Assembly: GCA_963827335.1 (NCBI GenBank) | Contig: CAWHAP010000013.1 | Span: 62,001-126,000, forward strand | Direction of reading: 5' to 3' | Source of the DNA: DASQMT01 sp963827335 | GTDB lineage: Bacteria; Actinomycetota; Thermoleophilia; Solirubrobacterales; Solirubrobacteraceae | Length of the DNA: 64,000 nucleotides | Shown: one piece after another, positions 7,589 to 16,824 of the stretch | Layout of the letters: the number at the start of each line of letters is the position of its first letter | Position numbering within the stretch: position 1 is the stretch's first letter | The notes under the pieces: generated by a model | What the model saw: the letters and a program-made list of their open reading frames with translations, nothing else | Told to the model about the DNA's origin: nothing | Database searches by the model: none | Position numbers and translations under genes: made by a program

Positions 7589-8578
7589 TCAACCTCGCGG
7601 CGTCGGGGTGGGCGTCGCGGAGGGGGCGGGCATGCGCTCCTCGGCGCGGTCGACCTCGATGCCGTCGATCATCCGCGCGCCCTGGTGCGGCGCCAGCTCG
7701 AGGAAGACCCGGTTGTCCGCGGTGGCGGGGAGGACCTCGAAGGAGCGGTAGTCGAGCGTGCGGGTCGGCGGCAGCGCGACCGCGGCGGGGTCGCACGGCG
7801 CGATCACCATGCGGACCGGGACGTTCGTGCCGCGGGCGATCGAGACGACGGTGCGCTGGGGACCGTCCGTGACGATCGTGTCCCCGTCCTGTCGCGTGCG
7901 GGTCGGCCGGGTGCAGTCGCCGACCTCGAACCGCCGGACGGCGACGCCCCCCGACTCCGCGTCGCCGAGGTCGCGGACCAGCGGGTCACCGCCGGCGGCG
8001 CGGTCGGGCAGCTCGCGCGGGTCGCCGACCTCCTTCGGAGCGCCGAGCGCGCCGAGCGGACCGGGGGAGAAGTCCGGCCGGTCGAGCCGCACCTTGCCGT
8101 AGCTGTAGTCGTCGGTGGCGCGGTAGCGGATGATCTCGTCCTGCTCGGCGATCCACGTCAGCGACTGCTCGCCGTCGAGGACGTTCTCCGACCGCTGGCC
8201 CGTGAACTCCGAGACGGAGCGCTGGCGCGTCCCGTCGCTGCTCTGCCAGACCTCGGTCGTCCCGATCTCCTGCGGCTCGCCGCCGTTCGACTTCGGGTCG
8301 CTCAAGGTCTCCTGGATCGCGTAGTGGACGATGGTCGGCCCGGTCGCGCCCGCGGCCGGCCGCTCGTCGCTGCCAGGCACGAGGACGCCGACGGCGAGCG
8401 CCAGCGCGGCGACGAGGACGACCGGCACGAGCGCCAGCGCGCGGCGGCCGCCGCGCCGGACCGGACGGTCCTCGTACGGCGCGGCGAGGATCGACGCGAG
8501 CAGCGCCTCGTCGTCGGCGGCAGGGCGCGCGTCGCGCTCGAGCGGATCGAGCTCGCGCAGCAGGTCACGATGCCTCAT
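7589..8578 (-). CDS. Membrane-anchored partner of ECF sigma factor (possible anti-sigma)
   Basis: 329 residues. A cytoplasmic N-terminal part of about 45 residues (MRHRDLLRELDPLERDARPA) precedes one membrane helix (ALALVPVVLVAALALAVGVLV) and a long outer domain; the C-terminus is Pro/Thr-rich (ATPTPTPRG). This is the layout of Solirubrobacter-type proteins encoded behind ECF sigma factors, where the cytoplasmic tail binds the sigma factor. No zinc-binding anti-sigma motif (HxxxCxxC) is visible. It overlaps the sigma gene by 14 nt, so it is translationally coupled. Confidence 0.65.
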   Translation of the reverse strand: MRHRDLLRELDPLERDARPAADDEALLASILAAPYEDRPVRRGGRRALALVPVVLVAALALAVGVLVPGSDERPAAGATGPTIVHYAIQETLSDPKSNGGEPQEIGTTEVWQSSDGTRQRSVSEFTGQRSENVLDGEQSLTWIAEQDEIIRYRATDDYSYGKVRLDRPDFSPGPLGALGAPKEVGDPRELPDRAAGGDPLVRDLGDAESGGVAVRRFEVGDCTRPTRTRQDGDTIVTDGPQRTVVSIARGTNVPVRMVIAPCDPAAVALPPTRTLDYRSFEVLPATADNRVFLELAPHQGARMIDGIEVDRAEERMPAPSATPTPTPRG

Positions 8579-9098
8579 GGGCGCTCCTCACGGGGTCGAG
8601 GGACAGGCCGAGCTCGCCGGCGAGCGCGGTGCGCAGCTTCTTGCGCGCGCGATGGATCCGCGCCCGCGCCGTGCCTGCGCCGATCCCGAGCACGGCCGCG
8701 GCGCGCCGCGGGGGCAGCCCGTCCCACTCGGTCAGCATCAGCAGCTCGCGCTCGGCCTCGGAGAGCTGCGCGAAGGCGACGATCAGCGCCTCGCGATCCT
8801 CGGCGCCGGCACCCGGATCGGGGACCGGCGGGGCGCCCTCGGCGCGCAGCCGCGCCCGCAGCGCCTCGCCGCGGATCGCGGCCCGGCGATGGTTGGCCAG
8901 GCACCTGCGCGCGGTCCCGAACAGCCAGGGGAGCGGGTCGCGCGGCAGCTCGTCGAAGCGGCGCCAGGCGACGAGGAACGTCTCGGCGACGACGTCGTCG
9001 ACCGCGTCGGGGAGCACGCGGCGCGCCACGTAGCGCCACACCGCGACCCGGTGGGCGCGGAAGACCGCGGCGAACCGCTGCTCTCGTTCGGCGCTCAT
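8565..9098 (-). CDS. RNA polymerase ECF-type sigma factor
   Basis: 177 residues from ATG (an adjacent GTG at 9101 is equally possible). Region 2 is seen in VAVWRYVARRVLPDAVDDVV and ETFLVAWRRFDELP, with PLPWLFGTARRCLANHRR completing region 2.4. Region 4 is LSEAERELLMLTEWDGLPPR followed by the helix-turn-helix AAAVLGIGAGTARARIHRAR. It directs transcription of an unknown regulon and is coupled to a membrane protein likely to hold it inactive. It has no C-terminal SnoaL extension. Confidence 0.9.
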   Translation of the reverse strand: MSAEREQRFAAVFRAHRVAVWRYVARRVLPDAVDDVVAETFLVAWRRFDELPRDPLPWLFGTARRCLANHRRAAIRGEALRARLRAEGAPPVPDPGAGAEDREALIVAFAQLSEAERELLMLTEWDGLPPRRAAAVLGIGAGTARARIHRARKKLRTALAGELGLSLDPVRSAHEAS

Positions 9099-9156
9099 CA
9101 CCCGTCAAGTGTCCGGCACCCGCCGGAACGTGACGCGGCGCGACGCCGCGCACCGC

Positions 9157-10134
9157 TCAGCGGTCGATCGCGGCCATGTTCGCCTCGTCGTGGCGCTCGC
9201 CGGCGGCCGGGGTGAGATCGTCGAGCCGCCGGATCTGCGCGGCGCTCAGCTCGATGCCGTCGGCAGCGGTGTTCTCCTCGACGCGCGAGACGCGCTTGGT
9301 GCCGGGGATCGGGGCGATGTCGTCGCCCTGCGCGAGCAGCCATGCCAACGACACCTGCGCCGGCGTGGCGTCGACCTCGGACGCGACGGCCCGCACCTCG
9401 TCGACGATGCGGAGGTTCTGCTCGAAGTTGCCCTTGCTGAAGCGCGGGTTGGTCTTGCGCCAGTCGTCGTCGGCGAGCTGCTCGGGGGAGCGGATCGCCC
9501 CGGTGAGGAAGCCGTGCCCGAGCGGCGAGTAGGGCACGAAGCCGATGCGCAGCTCGCGCAGCAGCGGGAGCAGCTCGGCCTCGGGGTCACGGGTCCACAG
9601 GGAGTACTCGGTCTGGAGCGCGGCGACCGGGTGCACCGCGTGCGCGCGGCGGATCGTCTCCGGCCCTGCCTCGGACAGGCCGATCTGCAGGATCTTCCCC
9701 TCGGCCACGAGCTCGGCCAGGGCGCCGACGGTGTCCTCGATCGGCGTGTTCGGATCGACCCGGTGCTGGTAGTAGAGATCGATGCGGTCGGTGCCCAGCC
9801 GCATCAGCGAGCCCTCGACCGCGGCGCGGATGTTCGCCGGGCTGCTGTCGAGCACGCCGGCGCCGCCGCCGGCGTGCGAGACGAGACCGAACTTCGTCGC
9901 CAGCGCGACCTCGTCGCGCCGACCCTCGAGCGCGCGGCCGACGAGCTCCTCGTTGGCGTAGGGCCCGTAGATCTCGGCGGTGTCGATGAAGGTGACGCCC
10001 AACTCGAGCGCGCGGTGGATGGTGCGGATCGAGTCCGCGTCACTGCTGCTCGGGTCGAGGTAGTAGCCGGACATCGCCATCGTGCCGAGCCCGATGCGCG
10101 AGACGTCGAGTCCGCCGAGTGAGATGTGCTGCAT
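9157..10134 (-). CDS. Aldo/keto reductase
   Basis: 325 residues of the AKR barrel. The catalytic tetrad can be placed: Asp51 and Tyr56 (FIDTAEIYG), Lys81 (ALATKFG) and His124 (YYQHRVD). The C-terminal NADPH site is IPGTKRVSRVEEN. It resembles the YghZ/AKR13 group that reduces aldehydes such as methylglyoxal. AAGGAG lies 9 nt upstream of the ATG. Divergent to a helix-turn-helix regulator, from which it is separated by a dyad; regulation by that protein is likely. Confidence 0.9.
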   Translation of the reverse strand: MQHISLGGLDVSRIGLGTMAMSGYYLDPSSSDADSIRTIHRALELGVTFIDTAEIYGPYANEELVGRALEGRRDEVALATKFGLVSHAGGGAGVLDSSPANIRAAVEGSLMRLGTDRIDLYYQHRVDPNTPIEDTVGALAELVAEGKILQIGLSEAGPETIRRAHAVHPVAALQTEYSLWTRDPEAELLPLLRELRIGFVPYSPLGHGFLTGAIRSPEQLADDDWRKTNPRFSKGNFEQNLRIVDEVRAVASEVDATPAQVSLAWLLAQGDDIAPIPGTKRVSRVEENTAADGIELSAAQIRRLDDLTPAAGERHDEANMAAIDR

Positions 10135-10197
10135 GGGACATGGCTCCTTGGTGGCGTTCGCTTCCGGCCTTCAGCAAAACGCGGATCTCGCCCGGGT

Positions 10198-10235
10198 GAG
10201 AGTCCCTGTCGTGAGAGGTACTGGCAGGGTCTCTC
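10198..10235. promoter_or_regulatory. Inverted repeat, candidate operator of XRE/MmyB regulator
   Basis: Arms GAGAGTCCCTG and CAGGGTCTCTC (10 of 11 pair) are 16 bases apart in the space between the divergent reductase and regulator genes. Confidence 0.4.
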
Positions 10236-10254
10236 AGCCGCAGCCGGCGGCATC

Positions 10255-10260
10255 TACGCT
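10255..10260 (+). promoter_or_regulatory. -10 hexamer, leaderless start of XRE regulator
   Basis: TACGCT ends 6 nt before the GTG at 10267. No ribosome binding site is present. Confidence 0.4.
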
Positions 10261-10266
10261 TGGCGC

Positions 10267-11127
10267 GTGGAGATGAAGCAGGAGGTCAGCGCGTTCCTCA
10301 CCTCGCGGCGCGCCCGGATCACGCCGGAGCAGGCGGGACTGCACTCCTACGGCGGCCGCCGCGTTCCCGGGCTGCGCCGCGAGGAGGTCGCCGTCCTGGC
10401 CGGCGTGAGCGTTCCCTACTACACCCGCCTGGAGCGCGGCGACCTGAACGGGGTCTCCGAGGGCGTGCTGGAGGCGGTGGCTCGAGCGCTCCAGCTCGAC
10501 GACGCCGAGCGCACCCACCTCCACGACCTCGCCCGCGCCGCGCACCCCGCCCCGGCCCGCCCTCGCCGGCGGCGAGCCAGGCAGCGCGTCCGCCCCGAGG
10601 TCCAGTGGACGCTCGACGCGATCACCGGCGCCGCCGCGTTCGTGGGCAACGACCGGCTGGACATCCTGGCCGAGAACGCCCTCGGGCGTGCGCTGTACTC
10701 CGAGCTGTTCGCCATGCCCGCGCGGCCGGTCAACATGGCCCGGTTCGTCTTCCTCGATGCGCGTGCCGAGGCGACCTACGGCGACTGGGACCGGATCGCC
10801 ACCGAGACGGTCGCCATCCTGCGGTCCGCCGCGGGCCGCGACCCGTTCGACCGCGACCTCTCAGACCTCGTCGGCGAGCTGGCCACGCAGAGCGAGGCGT
10901 TCCGCACCCGCTGGGCCACGCACGACGTCCGCTTCCACAACACGGGGGTCAAGCACTTCAACCATCCCGTCGTCGGGGAGCTCCAGCTGGCGTTCAACCG
11001 GCTGGAGCTCGCGGCAGATCCCGGGCTGACGATCTTCACCTACGCCGCCGAGCCCGGCTCTCGCTCCGAGGAGGCACTGACGTTCCTCGGCAGTTGGGCC
11101 GCCTCGGCAGCGTCGGACCCGCGCTGA
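10267..11127 (+). CDS. XRE-family regulator with MmyB-like ligand domain
   Basis: 286 residues from GTG at 10267 (an ATG two codons later is possible). The helix-turn-helix spans residues 30-75: RVPGLRREEVAVLAGVSVPY with YYTRLERGDL, the typical start of MmyB-like regulators. The rest (from about residue 115, GAAAFVGNDRLDILAENALG) is the MmyB ligand-binding PAS-like domain, ending in a TIFTYAAEPGS strand. In this family the regulator usually controls a divergent reductase or dehydrogenase, here the aldo/keto reductase. Confidence 0.85.
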   Translation: MEMKQEVSAFLTSRRARITPEQAGLHSYGGRRVPGLRREEVAVLAGVSVPYYTRLERGDLNGVSEGVLEAVARALQLDDAERTHLHDLARAAHPAPARPRRRRARQRVRPEVQWTLDAITGAAAFVGNDRLDILAENALGRALYSELFAMPARPVNMARFVFLDARAEATYGDWDRIATETVAILRSAAGRDPFDRDLSDLVGELATQSEAFRTRWATHDVRFHNTGVKHFNHPVVGELQLAFNRLELAADPGLTIFTYAAEPGSRSEEALTFLGSWAASAASDPR

Positions 11128-11137
11128 GGCCGGCGGC

Positions 11138-11914
11138 TCACGCCCGCAGTCGCGCGCGCAGCCGGGCCGCGTCGTCCGCGCCGAGACCCGCGTCCTCCAG
11201 CCAGCCGAGCGGGCCGCCGTGCTCGGCGTCCAGCACCTCGAGCACGCGCGCCATCGCCTCGGGCCGCGGCATGTGGGCGTCCGCGGGCGAGCCGTCGAGG
11301 TCGCCGGCGTAGGTCGGCGAGGACCGCAGGCGGTCCAGGATCGCGTCCATCCGCTCGCCCGTCGCGGCGTAGTCGGCGACGATCGCCTCGCGCGTCACGC
11401 CCGCGACGGCGAGCGCGAGCGCGCAGACCATCCCCGTGCGGTCCTTGCCCGCGGCGCAGTGGACGATCGCCGGTCCGGCGGCGTGCGCGGCGTCGCGCAG
11501 CGCGGCGACGATCGAGTCCGGCCGGTCGCGCAGGTAGCCGAGGTACGCGCGGACCGCCGGCGTCTCCTCCGACACGCCGTCGCGGCGGCGCTCGATCCAC
11601 GGCATGAGCGCCGACACGTCCACGTCGGTGTGCTCGCCGGCCTCCGGGTAGAGCGAGCGATGGCGGATCTCGGCGCGCCCGTCGCGGACGAGCGGGCCGG
11701 GGCCCTCCAGCTCGACCTCGATCCGCGTGCGCAGGTCGATCACCATCCGCACGCCGAGCTCGTCGACGAGCCGCGCCACGTCGGTCTGCGAGAGGCCCTG
11801 GAGGTTGTCGGAGCGCAGCAGGACGCCCGCGGCCGTCACGCTGCCGCCGGCGAGCGGCAGGCCGCCCAGGTCGCGCGCGTTCACCACGCCGTCGAGGGTC
11901 AGCCATGCGGTCAC
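11138..11914 (-). CDS. Tyrosine-phosphatase-like protein (DSP/PTP, PF13350 type)
   Basis: 258 residues from GTG at 11914. The signature VHCAAGKDRTG gives the phosphate loop with nucleophile Cys153 and Arg159; the general acid is probably an Asp before it. NARDLGGLPLAGG at residues 12-24 is the usual N-terminal motif of this actinobacterial family (relatives include mycobacterial PtpB). It would dephosphorylate proteins or phosphoinositides. A TACCCT hexamer lies 6 nt before the start. Divergent to the amine oxidase, 40 bases apart. Confidence 0.85.
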   Translation of the reverse strand: MTAWLTLDGVVNARDLGGLPLAGGSVTAAGVLLRSDNLQGLSQTDVARLVDELGVRMVIDLRTRIEVELEGPGPLVRDGRAEIRHRSLYPEAGEHTDVDVSALMPWIERRRDGVSEETPAVRAYLGYLRDRPDSIVAALRDAAHAAGPAIVHCAAGKDRTGMVCALALAVAGVTREAIVADYAATGERMDAILDRLRSSPTYAGDLDGSPADAHMPRPEAMARVLEVLDAEHGGPLGWLEDAGLGADDAARLRARLRA

Positions 11915-11920
11915 ACCGCC

Positions 11921-11926
11921 AGGGTA
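11921..11926 (-). promoter_or_regulatory. -10 hexamer, leaderless start of phosphatase gene
   Basis: TACCCT on the minus strand, 6 nt upstream of the GTG at 11914. Confidence 0.4.
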
Positions 11927-11954
11927 CGAGCCGCCTGCGAGGATCCCCGGGGTC

Positions 11955-13139
11955 GTGGACCGGACGATCGTCATCGGCGCCGGGTTCGCCGGCCTCGCCG
12001 CCGCGACCGAGCTCGCCGACCGCGGGCACGACGTGCTCGTGCTCGAGGCGCGCGACCGCGTCGGCGGCCGCGTGTGGTCCGCGCGCCTCGACACGCCGTC
12101 CGGGCCCGCGGTGATCGAGCGCGGGGCGGAGTTCGTCCTCGACGGCTACACGGAGCTGCGGCGCCTGGCGGCACGCCACGGGCTCGCCCTCGCCGACACC
12201 GGCATGAGCTACTACCTGCGCGAGCCGCGCGGCGTCGACGCCGACACGGCCGCGTTCCAGGCCGCCGGGGCCGCCGTCGCGCGGGCGGCCCGCGGCGCCA
12301 CCGGCTCGGTCGCGGACCTCGTCGCGTCGCTCGCACTGGACCCCGCGGCGGCCGAGGCCGTGCTCGCGCGCGTCGAGATCTCCACCGGCCAGGGCGCCGA
12401 GCGGCTCAGCACGAGCGTGCTCGACCACGTCGCCGCCTTCGACCCGCTCCCGAGCCACCGCATCGCCGGCGGCAACCAGGCGCTCGCGCTCGCCATGGCC
12501 GAGCAGCTCGGGGACCGCGTCCGGCTCGGCACGCCCGTCCGCGCGCTGGCGCCCGGCGAGGTGCACGTCGACGGCGCCGCGCTCGCGGCCGGTCACGTGA
12601 TCGTCGCGCTCCCGCTCCCGGTCCTCCGCGCCCTGCCGATCAGCCCGGCGCTGCCCGACCGCGTGCGCGAGGCGCTCGAACGGGTCGAGTACGGCCAGGC
12701 CGCGAAGCTGCACGTCCCGCTCGCGGACCCGGCGCCGGCCAGTGCGGTGATGAGCGTCCCCGACCGCTACTGGTGCTGGACGGCGACCGCGGGCGACGGC
12801 GCCGTGGCGCCCGTGCTCAACTGCTTCGCGGGCTCGCCGCGGGCGCTCGACGGGCTCGACGCGGCCACGTGGCTCGCGCGCGTGACGGCGCTCCGTCCCG
12901 ACCTGGCGCTCACCGGGGACGCCGTCCACACGACGTGGAGCGACGATCCGTGGGCGCTCGGCGCGTACCGCGCCGACGGCCTGCGCGCGCGCCCCGGCGA
13001 CGACGACCTGCTCGCCGCGCGGGCCGGCACGCTCCACTTCGCCGGCGAGCACACCGCCGGCGCCTGGAGCGGGCTCATGGAGGGGGCGCTGCGGAGCGGA
13101 CGGCGCGCCGCGGCCGAGATCGCCGGCGATTCAGGGTGA
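11955..13139 (+). CDS. Flavin-containing amine oxidase / FAD oxidoreductase
   Basis: 394 residues from GTG at 11955. The dinucleotide-binding fold is at the N-terminus (VIGAGFAGLAAATELADRGH, then VLVLEARDRVGGRV). The C-terminal FAD motif is LHFAGEHTAGAWSGLMEGA. This pattern fits the monoamine/polyamine oxidase family, although the protein is shorter than the usual 430-450. The substrate is unknown. A likely start alternative is not seen. The next gene starts 55 bases on. Confidence 0.85.
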   Translation: MDRTIVIGAGFAGLAAATELADRGHDVLVLEARDRVGGRVWSARLDTPSGPAVIERGAEFVLDGYTELRRLAARHGLALADTGMSYYLREPRGVDADTAAFQAAGAAVARAARGATGSVADLVASLALDPAAAEAVLARVEISTGQGAERLSTSVLDHVAAFDPLPSHRIAGGNQALALAMAEQLGDRVRLGTPVRALAPGEVHVDGAALAAGHVIVALPLPVLRALPISPALPDRVREALERVEYGQAAKLHVPLADPAPASAVMSVPDRYWCWTATAGDGAVAPVLNCFAGSPRALDGLDAATWLARVTALRPDLALTGDAVHTTWSDDPWALGAYRADGLRARPGDDDLLAARAGTLHFAGEHTAGAWSGLMEGALRSGRRAAAEIAGDSG

Positions 13140-13194
13140 GGGTTGGGGGTCCGCCCCTGATGTGACGCGCGGCGCGGCGGCGCATGCTCCCGGC

Positions 13195-13905
13195 ATGCCT
13201 CCCCACGCCTCCTCCTACGACGCCGTCCTGTTCGACCTCGACGGCGTCCTCACCGCCACCGCCGGGCTGCACGCCGCGGCCTGGAAGCAGACCTTCGACC
13301 CGGTGCTCGCCGCCGACGCGCGCCGCACCGGCCGGCCGCAGGCGCCGTTCGACGTGCAGCGCGACTACGTCGCCCACGTCGACGGCAAGCCGCGCGAGGA
13401 CGGCGTGCGCGATCTCCTCCGCGCCCGCGGGATCGACGCCACCGACCGCGACGTGCGGCGGATCGCCGCGGCGAAGCAGCGGGCGGTCGACGAGGCGCTG
13501 AGGACCGACGGCGTCGAGGCCTTCGCCGGCTCGGTCCGCTGGGTCCGGCGCCTGCGCGCCGAGGGCGTCCACACGGCCGTCGTCTCCTCGAGCGCCAACG
13601 CGCGCGCCGTGCTGCACGCGGCCGGGATCGAGGCGCTCTTCGACGTCACGATCGACGGCGGCGACGTCGCGCGGCTCGGGCTGCGCGGCAAGCCGGCGCC
13701 CGACGGCTTCCTCGAGGCGGCCGCCCGGCTCGGCGTACCGCCGCGCGCGGCGATCGTCGTCGAGGACGCGGTGGCCGGCGTGAGCGCCGGGCGGGCGGGC
13801 GGCTTCGGCCTCGTCCTCGGCGTCGCCCGCGCCGCGTCGGCGGGCGAGCTGCTCGCCGCAGGCGCCGACCTGGTCGTCGGCGACCTCGCGGAGATGGTCG
13901 CGTGA
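13195..13905 (+). CDS. pgmB: Beta-phosphoglucomutase
   Basis: 236 residues of a HAD hydrolase-type mutase. The nucleophile and acid/base are Asp14 and Asp16 in AVLFDLDGVLT. The cap carries WKQTFDP and YVAHVDGKPREDGV, and the C-terminus has VSSSANA (phosphate binding), GKPAPDG (Lys) and VVEDAVAGV, all typical of beta-PGM. It converts beta-glucose 1-phosphate to glucose 6-phosphate. It overlaps the GH65 phosphorylase gene by a GTGA, which supplies its substrate. Confidence 0.9.
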   Translation: MPPHASSYDAVLFDLDGVLTATAGLHAAAWKQTFDPVLAADARRTGRPQAPFDVQRDYVAHVDGKPREDGVRDLLRARGIDATDRDVRRIAAAKQRAVDEALRTDGVEAFAGSVRWVRRLRAEGVHTAVVSSSANARAVLHAAGIEALFDVTIDGGDVARLGLRGKPAPDGFLEAAARLGVPPRAAIVVEDAVAGVSAGRAGGFGLVLGVARAASAGELLAAGADLVVGDLAEMVA

Positions 13906-16265
13906 GCCCCCGGCGCGACCACGCGCGTGCGCAGCTGACGTCCTACGCCGCGTGCGCCTGGCAGATCAGCGAGCACGGGCACGACCCGGCGCGCGCCGCC
14001 GCCCTGGAGTCGATCCTCGCCGTCGGCAACGGCTACCTCGGCGTGCGCGGCGCGCACGAGGAGGGCACGCCGTCCTACGACCCCGGGGTGATCCTGAACG
14101 GCTTCCACGAGACGTGGCCGATCGTCTATCCCGAGGACGCCTACGGCCTCGCGCGCACCGGGCAGACGCTCGTCGGCGCGCCGGACGGCTCGATCCTCCA
14201 GCTGATCGTCGACGACGAGCCGTTCGAGCTCACCACCTCGCGGCTCCTCGCCTGCGAGCGCACGCTCGACATGCGCACCGGCGTGCTCACGCGCGAGGTC
14301 GTCTTCACGGCCGCGCGCAGCGGCCGCATCCGGATCCGCTCGCGCCGGCTCGCCTCGCTGGTCGACCGCCACCTCGTCGCGCTCGACCACGAGGTCTGCG
14401 CGCTCGACGGCCCGGCCCGGATCGCCATCCGCTCCGAGCTCGTGACCCACGCGCCGCGCGCGGGCGCCGAGGACCCGCGCCGCGGCAAGGGCTTCGCCGA
14501 GCGCGTGCTGCGGCCAGTGGTCGCGCGCGCGGACGGGACCCGCGCGGCCCTGCGGCTCGCGACCGTGCACAGCGGGCTCGAGCTGGCCTGCGGCATGGAC
14601 CACCGGATCGAGGCGGGCGTGCCCGTCGCGGTCGAGCCCGACGCCGAGGGCGACCGCGCCGAGGTGCTCCTGCTCGCGGACCTGCGGGCGGGCGAGCCGC
14701 TCCGCGTGTCCAAGTCCGTCGCCTACCACTGGGCGCCGCGGGCGGACGCGCGCGGCCTGCTCGCGCGCGTCGACGACACGCTCGACCGGGCCACGGCCGC
14801 GGGCCACGACGCGGTCGAGGCGGCGCACGGCGCGCACGTCGCCGCGTTCTGGCACCGCAGCGACGTCGAGATCGCGGGGGCGCCGGAGGTCCAGCAGGCC
14901 GTCCGCTTCAACCTCTTCTCGCTCATGCAGGCGACCGCCCGCAGCGAGGGCCACGGCGTCGCCGCGAAGGGCGTGACCGGCCGCGGCTACGAGGGCCACT
15001 ACTTCTGGGACACCGAGATCTACGTCGTCCCGTTCCTCATGCACACGAGCCCGGACTGGGCGCGGCAGGTGCTCGACTTCCGCTGCGGGATGCTCGAGGC
15101 CGCCCGCGGCCGGGCGCGCGAGATCGGCCACGGCGGCGCGGCGTTCCCGTGGCGCACGATCAACGGCGAGGAGGCGTCCGCCTGGTACGCGGCCGGCACC
15201 GCGCAGTACCACATCAACGCCGACATCGCCTACGCGCTGCGCCACTACACATGGGTCACCGGCGACCTCGGCTTCGTGCTCGAGCGCGGGGCGGAGGTGA
15301 TGGTCGAGACGGCGCGGCTGTGGATGGAGCTCGGGTTCTTCTCCGAGCGCCGCGGCGGGCGGTTCTGCATCAACGGCGTGACCGGGCCGGACGAGTACAC
15401 GACGGTCGTCGACAACAACGCCTACACGAACCTGATGGCGCGCGAGAACCTCGAGGGCGCCGTGCGCGTGACCGAGTGGCTGCTCGGCCAGGATCCGGAC
15501 GTCCACGCGCGGCTCGTGCGCGCCACCGGGCTGCGCGACGAGGAGGTCGCGGGCTGGCGCCGCGCCTCGGAGCTGATGTACCTGCCGCGCCACGAGGAGC
15601 TCGGGATCGTCCTCCAGGACGAGCACTTCCTCGACCGCGAGCCGTGGGACTTCGCGGGCACGCCGCCCGAGGCGCATCCGCTCCTGCTCCACTACCACCC
15701 GCTCGAGCTCTACCGCCACCAGGTGATCAAGCAGACCGACGTCGTGCTCGCCACCTACCTCGTCGACCGCGCGTTCAGCCCGGAGGAGACCCGGCGGACG
15801 TTCGACTACTACGACGCGCTGACCACGGGCGACTCGACGCTCTCGGCCTGCGTGCAGAGCGTCATGGCCTCGGCGGTCGGCTACCCCGAGGCCGCGCTCG
15901 GCTACTTCCTCGACGCCTGCGCCGTGGACCTGGCCGACGCCCAGGGGAACACGGCCGACGGCATCCACATCGCGTCCTGCGGCGGCACGTGGCTCGCGCT
16001 CGTCGCCGGCTTCGGGGGGCTGCGCGACTTCGACGGCGAGGTGCGGCTCGACCCGCGGCTGCCGGCGGAGTGGGACGGGCTGCGGTTCCGCATCAGCGTC
16101 CGCGGCCAGCTGCTCGAGGTCGACATGACGCACGCGGGCGTCGCCTACCGGCTCGTCGAGGGCACCGTGCTGGTGATCAGCCACCGCGGCGAGGAGCTGC
16201 GCATCGTGCCCGGCGATCCGGTCTGGCGCCCGGCGCCCGGCGAGGAGCTGCCGCGCGCCGCGTAG
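13902..16265 (+). CDS. GH65 disaccharide phosphorylase (trehalose/maltose type)
   Basis: 787 residues from GTG, the usual size of GH65. N-terminal beta-sandwich (ESILAVGNGYLGVRGAHEEG), a catalytic (alpha/alpha)6 barrel with GYEGHYFWDTEIYVVPFLMH and NGVTGPDEYTTVVDNNAYTN, in which Glu498 is the likely general acid, and the phosphate-binding region around KQTDVVLA. It phosphorolyses an alpha-linked glucose disaccharide to beta-glucose 1-phosphate and glucose. With the coupled mutase it forms a complete route to glucose 6-phosphate. Trehalose, maltose or kojibiose cannot be separated by eye. Confidence 0.9.
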   Translation: MSPRRDHARAQLTSYAACAWQISEHGHDPARAAALESILAVGNGYLGVRGAHEEGTPSYDPGVILNGFHETWPIVYPEDAYGLARTGQTLVGAPDGSILQLIVDDEPFELTTSRLLACERTLDMRTGVLTREVVFTAARSGRIRIRSRRLASLVDRHLVALDHEVCALDGPARIAIRSELVTHAPRAGAEDPRRGKGFAERVLRPVVARADGTRAALRLATVHSGLELACGMDHRIEAGVPVAVEPDAEGDRAEVLLLADLRAGEPLRVSKSVAYHWAPRADARGLLARVDDTLDRATAAGHDAVEAAHGAHVAAFWHRSDVEIAGAPEVQQAVRFNLFSLMQATARSEGHGVAAKGVTGRGYEGHYFWDTEIYVVPFLMHTSPDWARQVLDFRCGMLEAARGRAREIGHGGAAFPWRTINGEEASAWYAAGTAQYHINADIAYALRHYTWVTGDLGFVLERGAEVMVETARLWMELGFFSERRGGRFCINGVTGPDEYTTVVDNNAYTNLMARENLEGAVRVTEWLLGQDPDVHARLVRATGLRDEEVAGWRRASELMYLPRHEELGIVLQDEHFLDREPWDFAGTPPEAHPLLLHYHPLELYRHQVIKQTDVVLATYLVDRAFSPEETRRTFDYYDALTTGDSTLSACVQSVMASAVGYPEAALGYFLDACAVDLADAQGNTADGIHIASCGGTWLALVAGFGGLRDFDGEVRLDPRLPAEWDGLRFRISVRGQLLEVDMTHAGVAYRLVEGTVLVISHRGEELRIVPGDPVWRPAPGEELPRAA

Positions 16266-16268
16266 GCT
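16263..16268 (+). promoter_or_regulatory. -10 hexamer, leaderless start of 16276 gene
   Basis: TAGGCT overlaps the stop codon of the GH65 gene (TAG 16263-16265) and ends 7 nt before the GTG at 16276. Confidence 0.35.
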
Positions 16269-16275
16269 TGCGCGC

Positions 16276-16824
16276 GTGCTCGCCTACGTCTTCTGGCACG
16301 TGCCCGCTCGGGACGTCGCCCCGGCCGACTACGAGGCGCGGCTCGCGGCGTTCCACGAGCGGCTGCGCGGCGCCGTGCCGGGACCCACGGCGACCGTGGC
16401 GCTCGGCGCGGTCCCGTGGCTGGGCGGCGCGGCCGGCTACGAGGACTGGTACCTCGTCGAGGACTTCGCGGCACTCGGCCGGCTCAACGAGATCGCCGTG
16501 TCGGGAGCGCGCAAGCCTCCGCACGACGCGGCCGCGAGCGCCGCGCACGCCGGCGTGGCGGGGGTCATGGGCCACGTGGCCGGCCCGCTGCTGCCCGATC
16601 CGCTCGGCTGGGGCGCGTGGCTGCAGAAGCCCGCCGGCGTCCCCTACGACGCGTTCCACGCCGAGCTGGCCGGCGCGATCGGCGACGCGGCATCGGCCTG
16701 GCAGCGCCAGATGACGCTCGGCCCGGCGACGGAGTACTGCGTGCTCGCCGGGGCGCCGCTCGCCCTGCCGTGGCCCGCGCAGGCGTGGCCGCTGCGGCCC
16801 GTGGTCGCGCCCGCGCCCGCCTGA
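16276..16824 (+). CDS. Conserved hypothetical protein
   Basis: 182 residues, GTG start 7 nt after a TAGGCT hexamer. The start LAYVFWHVPARDVAPADYEARL and the later ALGAVPWLGGAAGYEDWYLV and DYRVLAEDFAAL-like strands hint at a dimeric alpha-beta-barrel or EthD-like protein made of two halves. I do not recognise the family. No membrane segment or signal peptide is visible. Confidence 0.6.
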   Translation: MLAYVFWHVPARDVAPADYEARLAAFHERLRGAVPGPTATVALGAVPWLGGAAGYEDWYLVEDFAALGRLNEIAVSGARKPPHDAAASAAHAGVAGVMGHVAGPLLPDPLGWGAWLQKPAGVPYDAFHAELAGAIGDAASAWQRQMTLGPATEYCVLAGAPLALPWPAQAWPLRPVVAPAPA

